A stretch of 50,611 nucleotides of DNA, from the NCBI GenBank assembly GCA_905193225.1, contig CAJJNV010000015.1, positions 1 through 50,611 of the forward strand, in the 5' to 3' direction. The notes under the pieces were generated by a model, which saw only the letters and a list, made by a program, of their open reading frames with translations, was not told where the DNA came from and ran no database searches. Origin of the DNA: an uncultured Oscillospiraceae bacterium. GTDB lineage: Bacteria; Bacillota; Clostridia; Oscillospirales; Acutalibacteraceae. Both the position numbers and the translations under genes were made by a program. Below are positions 22,782 to 31,623 of this stretch, one piece after another. Each line of letters opens with the position of its first letter. The stretch's first letter is position 1.

Positions 22782-23987
22782 ATGAAAGTTCTTGTTGTTA
22801 ACGCGGGAAGCTCGTCTCTTAAATATCAGCTTTTTGATATGACCGACGAAAGCGTACTTGCAAAAGGTATTGCCGAGCGTATCGGAATCGGCGGAATCAT
22901 CAGCGGAAAAACCCACGACGGCCGTTCCTACAAATACGAGATCGAAATGAAAGATCACATCGCCGCTTTTAACGAGGTGCAGAAAAACCTCGTATCGGGA
23001 GAATGTGCCGTCATCAAGGATATGAACGAGATTTCGGCCGTTGGGCACCGCGTTGTTCAGGGCGGCGCTCTCTTTGATAAATCGGTATTGGTGGACGAAA
23101 AGGTTATGGAAGGCATCAAAAGTCTCATCGACCTTGCACCTCTCCACAATGCCGCCCACCTTATGGGCATCCGTGCCTGCCGCGAGGTTCTCGGAACCGA
23201 TGTCCCCGAGGTCGTTGTTTTCGACAACTGCTTCCATTTGACCATGCCCCCTGAGGCTTATATGTTTGCCGTACCCTATGAATATTACGAAAAATATAAA
23301 ATCCGCCGCTACGGCTTCCACGGAACCTCCCACCGTTATGTTTCGGCCCGTTACAGCGAGCTGACCGGCAGAAGCCTTGAGGGACTCAAGCTCATCACCT
23401 GCCATCTCGGAAACGGTTCTTCCATCACCGCCATTAAGGACGGCAAGGTTATCGACACCAGCATGGGTCTTACCCCTCTGGATGGATTTATGATGAGCAC
23501 CCGCAGCGGAACCCTCGATCCTTCGGTTGTCACCTTTATGGCCGAGAAGGAAAATATCTCCCCCAAGGAGATGTCCAACCTTCTTAACAAAAAGTCGGGC
23601 GTGCTCGGCATTTCGGGCAAATACAGCGACGATCGCGACCTGACCAAGGCCTGCGCAGAGGGCGACGAGAGAGCCATTCTTGCCCGCGATATGCAGTTCT
23701 ATCAGATCAGAAAGTGCATCGGAAGCTATATTGCCGCTCTCGATGGTATCGACGCCATCGTATTTACCGGCGGAATCGGCGAAAACGCTCCCCACCTTCG
23801 CGAAAACATCCTCACCCATATGAACTACTACGGCGTTAAGATCGATGTTCCCTTCAACAAGACGGTATGGCATGGTATGGAGGAGCATATCTCTACCCCC
23901 GATTCTAAGGTTGATGTTTGGGTAATTCCCACCAACGAGGAACTGGTCATCGCCAGAGACACCAAAAAAATCGTTGACGAGCTTTGA
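22782..23987 (+). CDS. ackA: Acetate kinase
   Basis: A 401-residue enzyme that converts acetyl phosphate and ADP to acetate and ATP, the main energy step of acetate-forming fermentation. Family signatures are VVNAGSSSLKYQLF at the N-terminus, FHGTSHRYVS (catalytic region) near 185, ITCHLGNGSS near 205 and VFTGGIGENAPHLRE near 328. Full length, with a good GGAG site. The usual partner pta is not in the window. A 72-residue membrane peptide gene follows after 19 bp. Confidence 0.97.
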   Translation: MKVLVVNAGSSSLKYQLFDMTDESVLAKGIAERIGIGGIISGKTHDGRSYKYEIEMKDHIAAFNEVQKNLVSGECAVIKDMNEISAVGHRVVQGGALFDKSVLVDEKVMEGIKSLIDLAPLHNAAHLMGIRACREVLGTDVPEVVVFDNCFHLTMPPEAYMFAVPYEYYEKYKIRRYGFHGTSHRYVSARYSELTGRSLEGLKLITCHLGNGSSITAIKDGKVIDTSMGLTPLDGFMMSTRSGTLDPSVVTFMAEKENISPKEMSNLLNKKSGVLGISGKYSDDRDLTKACAEGDERAILARDMQFYQIRKCIGSYIAALDGIDAIVFTGGIGENAPHLRENILTHMNYYGVKIDVPFNKTVWHGMEEHISTPDSKVDVWVIPTNEELVIARDTKKIVDEL

Positions 23988-24006
23988 TTTTTAAGGAGTG
24001 AATAAT

Positions 24007-24225
24007 ATGTTAGGTTTTCTTGCGAAATTTTTAGTGAGCCCCGCAACAGGCGATCAGGGAATCAGCCCCATTGTTATCATTGCGGCGGTAGTTGCCATAA
24101 TTCTCGTGGCATTTCTCATCCTTTGGCCCAAGTTCTCCAAAAAGGACGATGAGCAGCAAGAGGACGAGAATGTTGACCTGACTGACATCGGAAACGGAAA
24201 CGACGATAATTCCGACCAAAACTGA
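24007..24225 (+). CDS. Small single-span membrane peptide with acidic tail
   Basis: A 72-residue protein. A short N-terminal part is followed by one hydrophobic segment (IVIIAAVVAIILVAFLIL, residues 23-40), a few Lys residues, and a tail rich in Asp, Glu, Gln and Asn. AAGGAG at 23993-23998 supports ATG 24007. It is 19 bp after ackA and before a terminator, so it is probably co-transcribed with ackA. It is the last gene before the surface-protein locus. No family recognised; the orientation with the acidic tail inside would fit the positive-inside rule only weakly. Confidence 0.72.
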   Translation: MLGFLAKFLVSPATGDQGISPIVIIAAVVAIILVAFLILWPKFSKKDDEQQEDENVDLTDIGNGNDDNSDQN

Positions 24226-24268
24226 TTGTCCCGACCGAGTAAAAACATCTGTATATAATTTTCAAAAG

Positions 24269-24294
24269 GCATCCGATTTTTCGGGTGCTTTTTT
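24269..24294 (+). terminator. Terminator of the ackA operon
   Basis: GCATCCGA pairs with TCGGGTGC (one G-U pair), followed by six T. Confidence 0.72.
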
Positions 24295-24490
24295 GCGCGC
24301 AAAAATACCTTTAAAGGGCCGTTTAAAACACGGGAAAATGGGAACCTTGACCAAATTGCCGTTAAAAAAATATATTTTTAAAATAGAAATATATGTTTGT
24401 CGATATTTGCATATTAGAATTAAATTTGGTCGAAATAACTAAAGACTCAATATTCTTTTAAAAAAAATATGCATCTTACCAAAAAAGCAC

Positions 24491-24518
24491 TTGATTTTTC
24501 TTAATAATGTGTTAATAT
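24491..24518 (+). promoter_or_regulatory. Tentative promoter of the 1360-residue surface protein gene
   Basis: TTGATT at 24491-24496, about 16 bp, TAATAT at 24513-24518, in a very AT-rich 330 bp gap (24226-24553) with no gene. The match is weaker than for the neighbouring promoters. Confidence 0.4.
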
Positions 24519-24553
24519 ATATGTGTAATAACGGAAATTGTTAGGGGATAATT

Positions 24554-27500
24554 ATGACAAAAGCAGGAAGGAAAATATGCTTGTTTGTGCTGTCGGCAGC
24601 GCTGATTTTTTGCACGCTTCCGATTTTTAATATTACTCCCGCAACGGCAGAGGCATACAGCGAAGTCATCGAAGATTTTGACGATGCAGCGCCTCCCACC
24701 GGAATTACCACGGCCGGATCATCCAATTACGGATGGGACAGGCTCAGGCTCGGAAATGCCGGTGCTGCATATTCGGTTAAAAAAGAGTACGGCAGCTCGG
24801 TTGATAACAAGGTGCTTAAACTTGAGTATTCCTTCAACTACCAAGACGCATACGCCGACTATATTTGGCTTAACACCGGAAGCGATTTTTCATATGTTGT
24901 TCAAAACGGCGACTATCTTCAATATGATGTCTACCTCGGCGGCGATTGCGAAAGCTTCAGCGGCGGAATAGGCGGCCTTGAGCTTGGAAATAAGGACAAC
25001 TTTAACAACGGTGGTAACCGTTTGAGCACGGCTGCCGACCAGAACGGCGTTTTGGTCAAGCCTTATGACAACGGAGAAAGGCAGGCCTGTGACTACGCCC
25101 AAAATAAATGGTACACAAGAAAATGTCGGCTTTCGGACGGAGCGGGCATTGTCGGGTCCTCAAATATCGGTATCCTTACGGGCATCGATTTTGACGGCGG
25201 AGACAAGGGCGCCTGGGCGCCTAACGATTCGAATTATCACACAATAAAGGTGTATTACGACAATATAGTTATATGTTCGGCTGACGGAACAGTTAAAGAC
25301 AGGTTCTTTATCGATGGCTCTGAAACTATTCTGAATGAACGATATGACGAGTGGCATAGAGGCGGAAATGCAACACTTTCGGTCTTCGACTGGGATCAGA
25401 TCACCGTTCAGCAGGGAAGATTTTTCGGTCACGGAAATGAAAGCGACGATACCCTGATGATAAACCGTGAAAAAATCGACAATGAGCTTGCCACCGATGT
25501 GGTTGTTAACCTTAAGGATAACAAAAAATTCTCGGCTGATGCTGCCAAGAAAAAAATAAACACATATCAGATCGCCATTGATGTTTTATTTGACACCGAT
25601 CGTCCCGTTCCGGAAAAGTTTGCAATGTATTTTTACAACGACAGCAACAACTGGCACGGTATGTATTTCAGCGGATCGACCGACGGCGCGGCGGGACAAT
25701 GGAAAACCCTATATTTAAATTACGGCGGGACAGAGGACCCGTCGGGCACATATGTCGCTTTGGGACTTGCCTGCGACGAGATGTTTGGCGGAACCAATAC
25801 TGTCAGATGCTATGTAAATAACCTTAGGTGGGTCAGCCCCAGTGCAAAACAGCTCGACAGCTGCGAGGCTGCCGACAACTGGAGCTGGGCGCCCGGCGGC
25901 AGCGCGACTGCCGAATGGGAAAGAACGGTCACAACATCTTATGACGGTGTTGCTAACGGAACGGTCACCCATAAAAACACCTATATTTGGTGGCAGCCTT
26001 CCTTTACCTGCAAATTCGGCAAGGTCTATGACCTTACCGGTATGAAGGCCCTAAAGGTGGGCTGGGTGGACAACATAGATAACGACACCACGCCCAATAT
26101 GAAGTGCTACGATATGTTTAAAAATATGTCGTATTCCCGGGGCAACAGCTATGGCCTTGCCCTCACTTCCTACGGATCACTTCCCACGGGCGAGAGAGAG
26201 AGTACCATAAACCTTGATACATACGCACAGTATTCTCTTCCGGTCAAAAATCTTGCAGGCAGAAGCATCGCCGAGGGTGAAAGTGTTTTTGAATTCGACT
26301 GGAGCCGGCGGGGAGCTAACTTTGATATAACGGCGGTGACGGGATTCATATGCGCCGCTCCCGAGGGAACGGTTGCCGTATGTTTTACCGATATTTCGGC
26401 CGTTTTCGATACCGATGTCTATCCTGTTACCCACAGCTATAATTACATAATCGACGATTGTACCGACTATGCGGGATGGGACAACAGCTGTGACCATATA
26501 TCCGGTGACGGTACAAAAATCAATACGTGGTGGCCCCTCGAAACGACCGTGCGTTTTTCGGAACCAAAAGACTTAAAGGGCATAAACAGCCTTGTTATCG
26601 ACTTTACCGGATCGATCGACTACGGAAACAACTTCTCATCCCTTTGGCAGAGAAGCACCGATTTTAACCTGTTCGGAATAGTGCTTACTTCCTATCCCGT
26701 TTCCGATATTCCCAAACTTGAACAGGCTACCGGCCTTAACAACCACACGGCGTGGAACGAATGGGGACTGAGGGTAAGTGCCGGCGAGCTTGCAAAGGCG
26801 ACTTCCCCCGGATGCAATACCTACTCCCTTGATCTTTCGGCGGCAGGCGAAAACTTTACCATCGAAAATGTTACCGGCATGGCCATTGCCGCTCAGCCCG
26901 GAACACAGGATACATACATTTTAGGCGTTTACGCCAACCGCACCAACGAGCGCACCGACGCCGAAAAGGCCGCAGCGGCAGCTGCCGCAATGATAAATGC
27001 CCTCCCCGGCAGCGACGTGGCGCTTACCGATAAATCAGCAATCGAAGCGGCCCGCAGCGCATATGACGCTCTTTCCGATCTTGCAAAAACCTATGTTTCC
27101 AACATCGATAAGCTCATACTTTCGGAACAGAGAATAAAGGTGCTCAGCGGCACAAATGTCTATCGCTACACCCTTATGGGAGACAACATTGACAATTGGG
27201 CGCCCTATACCGGCGATAATATGGAATATTGCACGACCACCAAGTCGGAAGGTCGGGGAAGTCTGCATTTTTGGCAGAACCGCGGCGTAGGAATGTATTA
27301 CAGGTTTAATGAACCTACCGATCTTTCCCTTGCCACATCTATCGAATTTGACCTGATCTGCCCGTCCGATATGCCCGCAAGGGCAAAAACGGTAAGAATA
27401 GCCTTTTCTTCAAAGGACTATGTCAACACCGACAACGATCATCCCAAGGGCGGAGCATGGGATGTGGAGTATATGGACCTTGATATGACCGGATTCTCCG

Positions 27501-28636
27501 GGATAACCATGTCTCAAACCGAGTTTACCCATGTGGAAGTGGCCTTTCCCACCGACGATGCCACCCGCAGGGGACATAAGGGAGACTATGACATTTATTC
27601 CACGAGGAAAATGCTCATTGAAATGCTCGATTACGATTCCGAAGGCTATAACCACGAATATATCGACAATATATGCATCAATTTTAAGGATTTCAAAACC
27701 GATGCCGAGATCTTGGCCGTTCAGAATGCCATTCAGGCACTGCCTAAGCTCCACCTGATGACAATTTCCAGCGCCGATGACGTCAGAGCCGCCCGCAAAC
27801 TGTATGAAGCTTTGCCGGACGAGAAAAAAGCTCGGGTAATCAATATCGGCAGTCTCATTTCGGCAGAATTTGTTACAAATACAGCCCTTTTTGCGGTGGG
27901 CAGTGCGGTTGCGTCAAATCCGTCGGCAACGGCCGTTTCTCTGCCTTTAACGGTCAGCGGAGACAGCGCAAATGCCGGTCTTGCCGGAACGATACATATG
28001 AAGGTCAAATACGATTCGTCTAAACTGACCCTTTCGTCAAATCCCTTTACTTCAAGCCTTATGAGCGGCGTGTCTGTTGAATACAACGCCTCGACGGCCG
28101 GTGAGCTTGATATGGTCATTGCCGATGATTCGGCTATCGGAAAGGGAAACTGGGGAAGCCTTAACTTTATTGTTAACTCCGACACCTATAAAACGCCCCA
28201 ATCCACCGATGTGTCCGTAACCTTTGAGGAGGATTGCGCCACATTTGAGGTGCACCCCTTCCATCCCGCCTCATCGGCGGGAACGGTCACCGTGCCCGAA
28301 ATTATGAGCGTCACCGTTGCATGGGACAGCCTGGCCTTCAGCTATAATGCCACCTCATGGGATGTGCAGAATCATAACTGGAAGGGTAACTGGTCGACCT
28401 CCCAAAATTCCGTTATCGTGACAAACAACAGCAACATCGCCGTTAATTCCGATTTTTCCTTTACCCCCGTTTTTGGAAGCGACATTGGCGGCACACTCGA
28501 TAAAACCACTGCGGTTCTTGCCAAAGGCGGCGGTTCGGCCGTTTCAAAGCTGACTATTTCTTCGGGAAATCAGATTCCTTTCGACGCTAAAAAGATAGGA
28601 ACGATTACTGTTGTTGCGAAAAAAGTAACAATATAG
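24554..28636 (+). CDS. Large secreted multidomain protein with cohesin-like and repeat-family C-terminal domains
   Basis: A 1360-residue secreted protein with a signal peptide (KICLFVLSAALIFCTLPIF) ending near residue 34. Residues 35 to about 800 look like four beta-rich, lectin or carbohydrate-binding-type modules beginning near 35, 259, 433 and 631 (compare LDSCEAADNWSW with YIIDDCTDYAGWD). A helical linker with alanines and AIEAARSAYDALSD lies at 800-865, and another beta module at 870-1060. A second helical linker (DDVRAARKLYEALPDEKK) follows near 1080, then a cohesin-like sandwich at about 1112-1245 (MKVKYDSSKLTLSS). The last 110 residues (VAWDSLAFSY, SWDVQNHNW, VIVTNNSN, IGTITVVA) are the same domain as in the four small secreted proteins downstream. 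No LPxTG or membrane anchor is seen and no catalytic motif recognised. Domain labels other than the shared one are by appearance. Confidence 0.82.
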   Translation: MTKAGRKICLFVLSAALIFCTLPIFNITPATAEAYSEVIEDFDDAAPPTGITTAGSSNYGWDRLRLGNAGAAYSVKKEYGSSVDNKVLKLEYSFNYQDAYADYIWLNTGSDFSYVVQNGDYLQYDVYLGGDCESFSGGIGGLELGNKDNFNNGGNRLSTAADQNGVLVKPYDNGERQACDYAQNKWYTRKCRLSDGAGIVGSSNIGILTGIDFDGGDKGAWAPNDSNYHTIKVYYDNIVICSADGTVKDRFFIDGSETILNERYDEWHRGGNATLSVFDWDQITVQQGRFFGHGNESDDTLMINREKIDNELATDVVVNLKDNKKFSADAAKKKINTYQIAIDVLFDTDRPVPEKFAMYFYNDSNNWHGMYFSGSTDGAAGQWKTLYLNYGGTEDPSGTYVALGLACDEMFGGTNTVRCYVNNLRWVSPSAKQLDSCEAADNWSWAPGGSATAEWERTVTTSYDGVANGTVTHKNTYIWWQPSFTCKFGKVYDLTGMKALKVGWVDNIDNDTTPNMKCYDMFKNMSYSRGNSYGLALTSYGSLPTGERESTINLDTYAQYSLPVKNLAGRSIAEGESVFEFDWSRRGANFDITAVTGFICAAPEGTVAVCFTDISAVFDTDVYPVTHSYNYIIDDCTDYAGWDNSCDHISGDGTKINTWWPLETTVRFSEPKDLKGINSLVIDFTGSIDYGNNFSSLWQRSTDFNLFGIVLTSYPVSDIPKLEQATGLNNHTAWNEWGLRVSAGELAKATSPGCNTYSLDLSAAGENFTIENVTGMAIAAQPGTQDTYILGVYANRTNERTDAEKAAAAAAAMINALPGSDVALTDKSAIEAARSAYDALSDLAKTYVSNIDKLILSEQRIKVLSGTNVYRYTLMGDNIDNWAPYTGDNMEYCTTTKSEGRGSLHFWQNRGVGMYYRFNEPTDLSLATSIEFDLICPSDMPARAKTVRIAFSSKDYVNTDNDHPKGGAWDVEYMDLDMTGFSGITMSQTEFTHVEVAFPTDDATRRGHKGDYDIYSTRKMLIEMLDYDSEGYNHEYIDNICINFKDFKTDAEILAVQNAIQALPKLHLMTISSADDVRAARKLYEALPDEKKARVINIGSLISAEFVTNTALFAVGSAVASNPSATAVSLPLTVSGDSANAGLAGTIHMKVKYDSSKLTLSSNPFTSSLMSGVSVEYNASTAGELDMVIADDSAIGKGNWGSLNFIVNSDTYKTPQSTDVSVTFEEDCATFEVHPFHPASSAGTVTVPEIMSVTVAWDSLAFSYNATSWDVQNHNWKGNWSTSQNSVIVTNNSNIAVNSDFSFTPVFGSDIGGTLDKTTAVLAKGGGSAVSKLTISSGNQIPFDAKKIGTITVVAKKVTI

Positions 28637-28701
28637 CAGAGCAGAATATTGATTGTGCATTATTCATAAAAATTAACACAGATTTTTATTTGATATATGT
28701 A

Positions 28702-28730
28702 TTGAAAATAAAATTATCTTATTGTATAAT
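28702..28730 (+). promoter_or_regulatory. Promoter of the small surface-protein gene cluster
   Basis: TTGAAA at 28702-28707, 17 bp, TATAAT at 28725-28730. It lies about 120 bp before the first anchor-like gene and could drive the genes from 28850 onward. Confidence 0.72.
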
Positions 28731-28849
28731 ATCGGTAAAGTAAAAAACATTCAAATAATTACCACAAAATACATATTCAACAGGTAAAATAGACAAATTT
28801 TTTACTTTCAATTCAAAAACTTACTTAAAACTAATGAGGTGATCCCCCC

Positions 28850-29425
28850 ATGCAGCAAGAAAATACAACCCCTAAAACCCCCGAAACCGAAGAGGAAGAA
28901 AAAAAGAAAAAACGGTTCTTTTTTTGGTGGTGGATACTGCTTCTCCTGATTTTGCTTATAGCCGTCGGGGTGATCGTATGGGCGCTGTTCCTCAGAGCTC
29001 CTAAGACCGACAACACCCTCGCTCCCGATTATGCTCCACGCCAGGTGGAACAGCATGCTCAGCGCTACGGCGAGGAAACAAGCAAGCTTGAACAGACCGA
29101 GGGAGGCGGAGCCGTTACCCTTGAGTATACAACCGATGTAGACATAAACCTTTCCGAAAAAAAGGTGTATTTCTCGGTGGCAAATCCCTATCAGTCCAAT
29201 CAATCCATGCTTGTGCAGATTAAGATCAAGGACGAGGTCATCGCCGAATCGGGAACCCTTCAGCCGGGATATAGGCTCGGCGAGCTCAACATTACCGAAC
29301 AAAAGGCAAAAATGCTTTCCGAAGGGGTTTACGACGGACAGATACTTATTTGGTATTATCAGCCCGACACCGGCGAGCGCGCCGTTGTTAACACGGCCAT
29401 CCCGGTCAGCATAAATGTTCGGTGA
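28850..29425 (+). CDS. Single-pass membrane protein with beta-sandwich ectodomain (first of a related pair)
   Basis: A 191-residue protein with an acidic N-terminal tail, a Lys-rich patch and one membrane helix (residues about 25-48, containing WWWILLLLILLIAVGVIVWA). It then has a roughly 140-residue extracellular part. The ectodomain segment VYFSVANPYQSNQSMLVQI, followed by SGTLQPGYRLGELNI, aligns with ADIYLTNSAENTDLLKVRV and TGLISPGQYVKSVKF of the 32612 protein, so the two are paralogues that bracket the four small secreted proteins. The topology is inside-N, outside-C by charge. It is probably an anchor or accessory protein of the surface system. No named family recognised. GAGGTG precedes the ATG by 8 bases. 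Confidence 0.78.
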   Translation: MQQENTTPKTPETEEEEKKKKRFFFWWWILLLLILLIAVGVIVWALFLRAPKTDNTLAPDYAPRQVEQHAQRYGEETSKLEQTEGGGAVTLEYTTDVDINLSEKKVYFSVANPYQSNQSMLVQIKIKDEVIAESGTLQPGYRLGELNITEQKAKMLSEGVYDGQILIWYYQPDTGERAVVNTAIPVSINVR

Positions 29426-29462
29426 TCAATTTGAAAATAAAATGATTTAAGAGGTGTAAAAT

Positions 29463-29987
29463 TTGAAAAAGTTTGTTGCAATTATGATAGCGGCAGCAAT
29501 GCTTCTGACTCTATCGGTCTCGGCTTTTGCCGGAACGATAACCACAAACGGCGGAAGTGAGAACCACGATGTCACGGGTGTATTCGCACAACCTACAGAC
29601 AAGGCAATATATGTGACCGTTTCATGGGGCGATATGAAGTTTAAGTATACCCCCGACACCCAAGAGTGGGATCACAATCAGCACATCTGGAAGGACGGCG
29701 GAACGACAGGAACATGGGCGCCCATCAATACTGACGGAAACAAAATTGCCGTTCAAAACGATTCGAGCTGTGCCGTTAAAGCAGCCTTCACCTATGGAGC
29801 AAAGGCCGGATATGCCGAAGTTAATGCCTCCTTTGACAAGGCCGAGTTAAATCTTGCCGCGCCCACATATAACGATTCGGCAAGTCATCCTTCGGGAACA
29901 TCGAACGTTTCCATTTCGGGAAGTATAGACGGAGATGTGGCCGTCGATACCGTTATGGGAACAATAACCGTTACAATAACCGCCTGA
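29463..29987 (+). CDS. Small secreted repeat-family protein 1
   Basis: A 174-residue secreted protein with a signal peptide MKKFVAIMIAAAMLLTLSVS ending at AFA. The mature part begins with TTNGGSENHDVTGVF and then carries the shared domain: VSWGDMKFKY, EWDHNQHIW, TWAPINTDGNKIAVQNDSS and the end VMGTITVTITA. Cysteine is nearly absent and the composition is beta-rich. It starts at TTG 29463, 8 bases after GAGGTG and 37 bp after the membrane-anchored gene, so the two are probably co-transcribed. Same family as the genes at 30144, 31015 and 31624 and the C-terminus of the 24554 protein. Function unknown; a subunit of a surface structure is an inference from copy number and arrangement. Confidence 0.8.
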   Translation: MKKFVAIMIAAAMLLTLSVSAFAGTITTNGGSENHDVTGVFAQPTDKAIYVTVSWGDMKFKYTPDTQEWDHNQHIWKDGGTTGTWAPINTDGNKIAVQNDSSCAVKAAFTYGAKAGYAEVNASFDKAELNLAAPTYNDSASHPSGTSNVSISGSIDGDVAVDTVMGTITVTITA

Positions 29988-30143
29988 TAAAGGCAAACAC
30001 GTGCTATACAAGTTAAAAGGTAAATTCGCAAATACATAATCGCCAATACTCATTAGCAAGTACCCTGAATTTTTTGATATTAAGCCTCTTCAGCAAGGGG
30101 AGAGACTGATATAAAAATGATTTATTTTAAAGGAGAAACCAAA

Positions 30144-30737
30144 ATGAAAAAGATTATAGCGACACTTTTAGCAACAGCAATGATAACAGGCTGCGCAATC
30201 AGCGCAAGCGCTTACGGCACCGACACTGCCACTGCCGCCGGTCAGGATACCGGTGCAAATTTTAACATTTTGGCAAACTATAAAGCCGGTGAACGCGAAG
30301 ATGTATACAAGGTTAATATTAGTTGGGGCAATATGAAGTTTAACTATCAGGCCGGTAATGAAAAATGGAACACCGAGAAACATCAGTGGGAAGCTGATAC
30401 AGCAGAGGGAAAGGCCCCGGCTGTATGGTCTGTTGCCACCGAAGGCGGAGATGTTATAAAATTCGAGAACCATTCCAGCAAGGATGTTGTTGCTCATTTC
30501 GCATATGCAGCAAAAGATCCCCGTGTTGCCGGTGATGTTTCTGCAACCACTACCGTTAATGACCTTGCTATAAAGAGACAGCCTATCGCTAACGAGGGTG
30601 AGGCTCTCACAAATGACGCCAAGGCAGAGACTCAGGTTGTTATGAGCGGAGCTCTCGACAGCCGCTTTAATCCTGAAGGAACTGCTGACCTCTTTAAAGA
30701 AATCGGCACTTTGACCATAACCTTTACTGCCGAATGA
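30144..30737 (+). CDS. Small secreted repeat-family protein 2
   Basis: A 197-residue secreted protein with a signal peptide starting MKKIIATLLATAMITGCAIS and ending near ASA. The mature part has the shared blocks ISWGNMKFNY, KWNTEKHQW, VIKFENHSS and the end IGTLTITFTA. It has a longer insert before the last strand than its neighbours. ATG 30144 follows AAAGGAG; the in-frame ATG at 30117 has no ribosome site. It is 156 bp after family member 1. No enzymatic motif. Role as for the other copies. Confidence 0.8.
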   Translation: MKKIIATLLATAMITGCAISASAYGTDTATAAGQDTGANFNILANYKAGEREDVYKVNISWGNMKFNYQAGNEKWNTEKHQWEADTAEGKAPAVWSVATEGGDVIKFENHSSKDVVAHFAYAAKDPRVAGDVSATTTVNDLAIKRQPIANEGEALTNDAKAETQVVMSGALDSRFNPEGTADLFKEIGTLTITFTAE

Positions 30738-30757
30738 TTTTCTGTGTTTTAAACCTA

Positions 30758-30976
30758 CCGCGGCGACGGGAAACTGCCGCCGCGGATAAGCGGATTATGC
30801 GGGCTGCGCCCCTTGCTTTGTGCGGCCCGCAAAACATCGAACATTCAAAAATGCGGCCGAAACCGCAGACACATTTTTGAATGCTCGGCTTTCGTTTTTC
30901 TCGTTTGTTTTTGCGGAGCATTTAAGGTTTGAGAAAACCTGTTTTTGTCTTTTCGGAAAAATAACATTAAATCCGA
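30758..30976 (+). repeat. Array of inverted repeats between small secreted proteins 2 and 3
   Basis: The 277 bp gap contains a chain of dyads. CCGCGGCG (30758) pairs with CGCCGCGG (30778). GCGGGCTGCGC (30799) pairs with GTGCGGCCCGC (30820). CATTCAAAAATG (30842) pairs exactly with CATTTTTGAATG (30872). A short AGGTTT/AAACCT hairpin near 30926-30940 is followed by GTTTTTG. TTTTCGGA and TCCGAAAA pair across the last part. Some may terminate transcription from gene 2 and others may structure the leader of gene 3. Confidence 0.6.
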
Positions 30977-31014
30977 AAAATTGCAAACAGGGCAAAAGAA
31001 AAAGGAGAATATTT

Positions 31015-31566
31015 ATGAAAAAAGTATTAGCAGTTGTTCTTGCCGTATGTATGTTGGCGGCAATGACCATGGCCGCATCGGCCGAAAGTCCCATTACGGC
31101 AGTCGGTGGAACCGACACCCACAATATTCAGGGTAAATATGTCGCCGACGAGCTTGCGGCATATTATGTGACTGTTGCCTGGGACAGCATGAAGTTTGAT
31201 TTTAAACCTACCGCTCAGGAATGGGATCACGAAAACCACCTCTTTAAAGCCACCGAAGCAGGCGGCCAGTGGACTGTTGCCGAGGGTTCCGGTAATGCCA
31301 TCAAGGTTGAAAATCACTCCAGCGTACCTGTTAAAGCGGCCTTCTCGGCTGCTTTGAATATAGTTCCCGCTGCCGGCGATCATTCCGAAATAGGCGAGTT
31401 TAGCGCAGCTGAGATTACTCTTGTTGCTCCCACAAGAGGCAATCCCGTTCTTCCCGATGACGCTAAAGGTTCTGCAACCTATATGCCCAAGGGTAAGCTT
31501 GATTCTACCATTAACGATTACAGCCCCATCGGTGTTCTTACCGTTACCATTAACGCTGTCGGCTAA
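31015..31566 (+). CDS. Small secreted repeat-family protein 3
   Basis: A 183-residue secreted protein with the signal peptide MKKVLAVVLAVCMLAAMTMA ending at ASA. The mature N-terminus ITAVGGTDTHNIQGKYV matches the GG..H..G.Y pattern of member 1. The shared blocks are VAWDSMKFDF, EWDHENHLF, AIKVENHSS and the end IGVLTVTINA. AAAGGAG precedes ATG 31015; the frame is open about 65 codons further upstream through the hairpin array, which is not coding. It is preceded by its own structured leader and may be expressed separately from member 2. Confidence 0.8.
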   Translation: MKKVLAVVLAVCMLAAMTMAASAESPITAVGGTDTHNIQGKYVADELAAYYVTVAWDSMKFDFKPTAQEWDHENHLFKATEAGGQWTVAEGSGNAIKVENHSSVPVKAAFSAALNIVPAAGDHSEIGEFSAAEITLVAPTRGNPVLPDDAKGSATYMPKGKLDSTINDYSPIGVLTVTINAVG

Positions 31567-31623
31567 TATTAAGCGGCGTGCTTTAATGCGTTTACCTATT
31601 TTTAAACAGGGAGGTTGATGCCG

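Noticed and set aside
22764..23888. A 374-codon antisense frame in ackA
   Set aside because: Same cause as above; it overlaps the ackA start and has no ribosome site.
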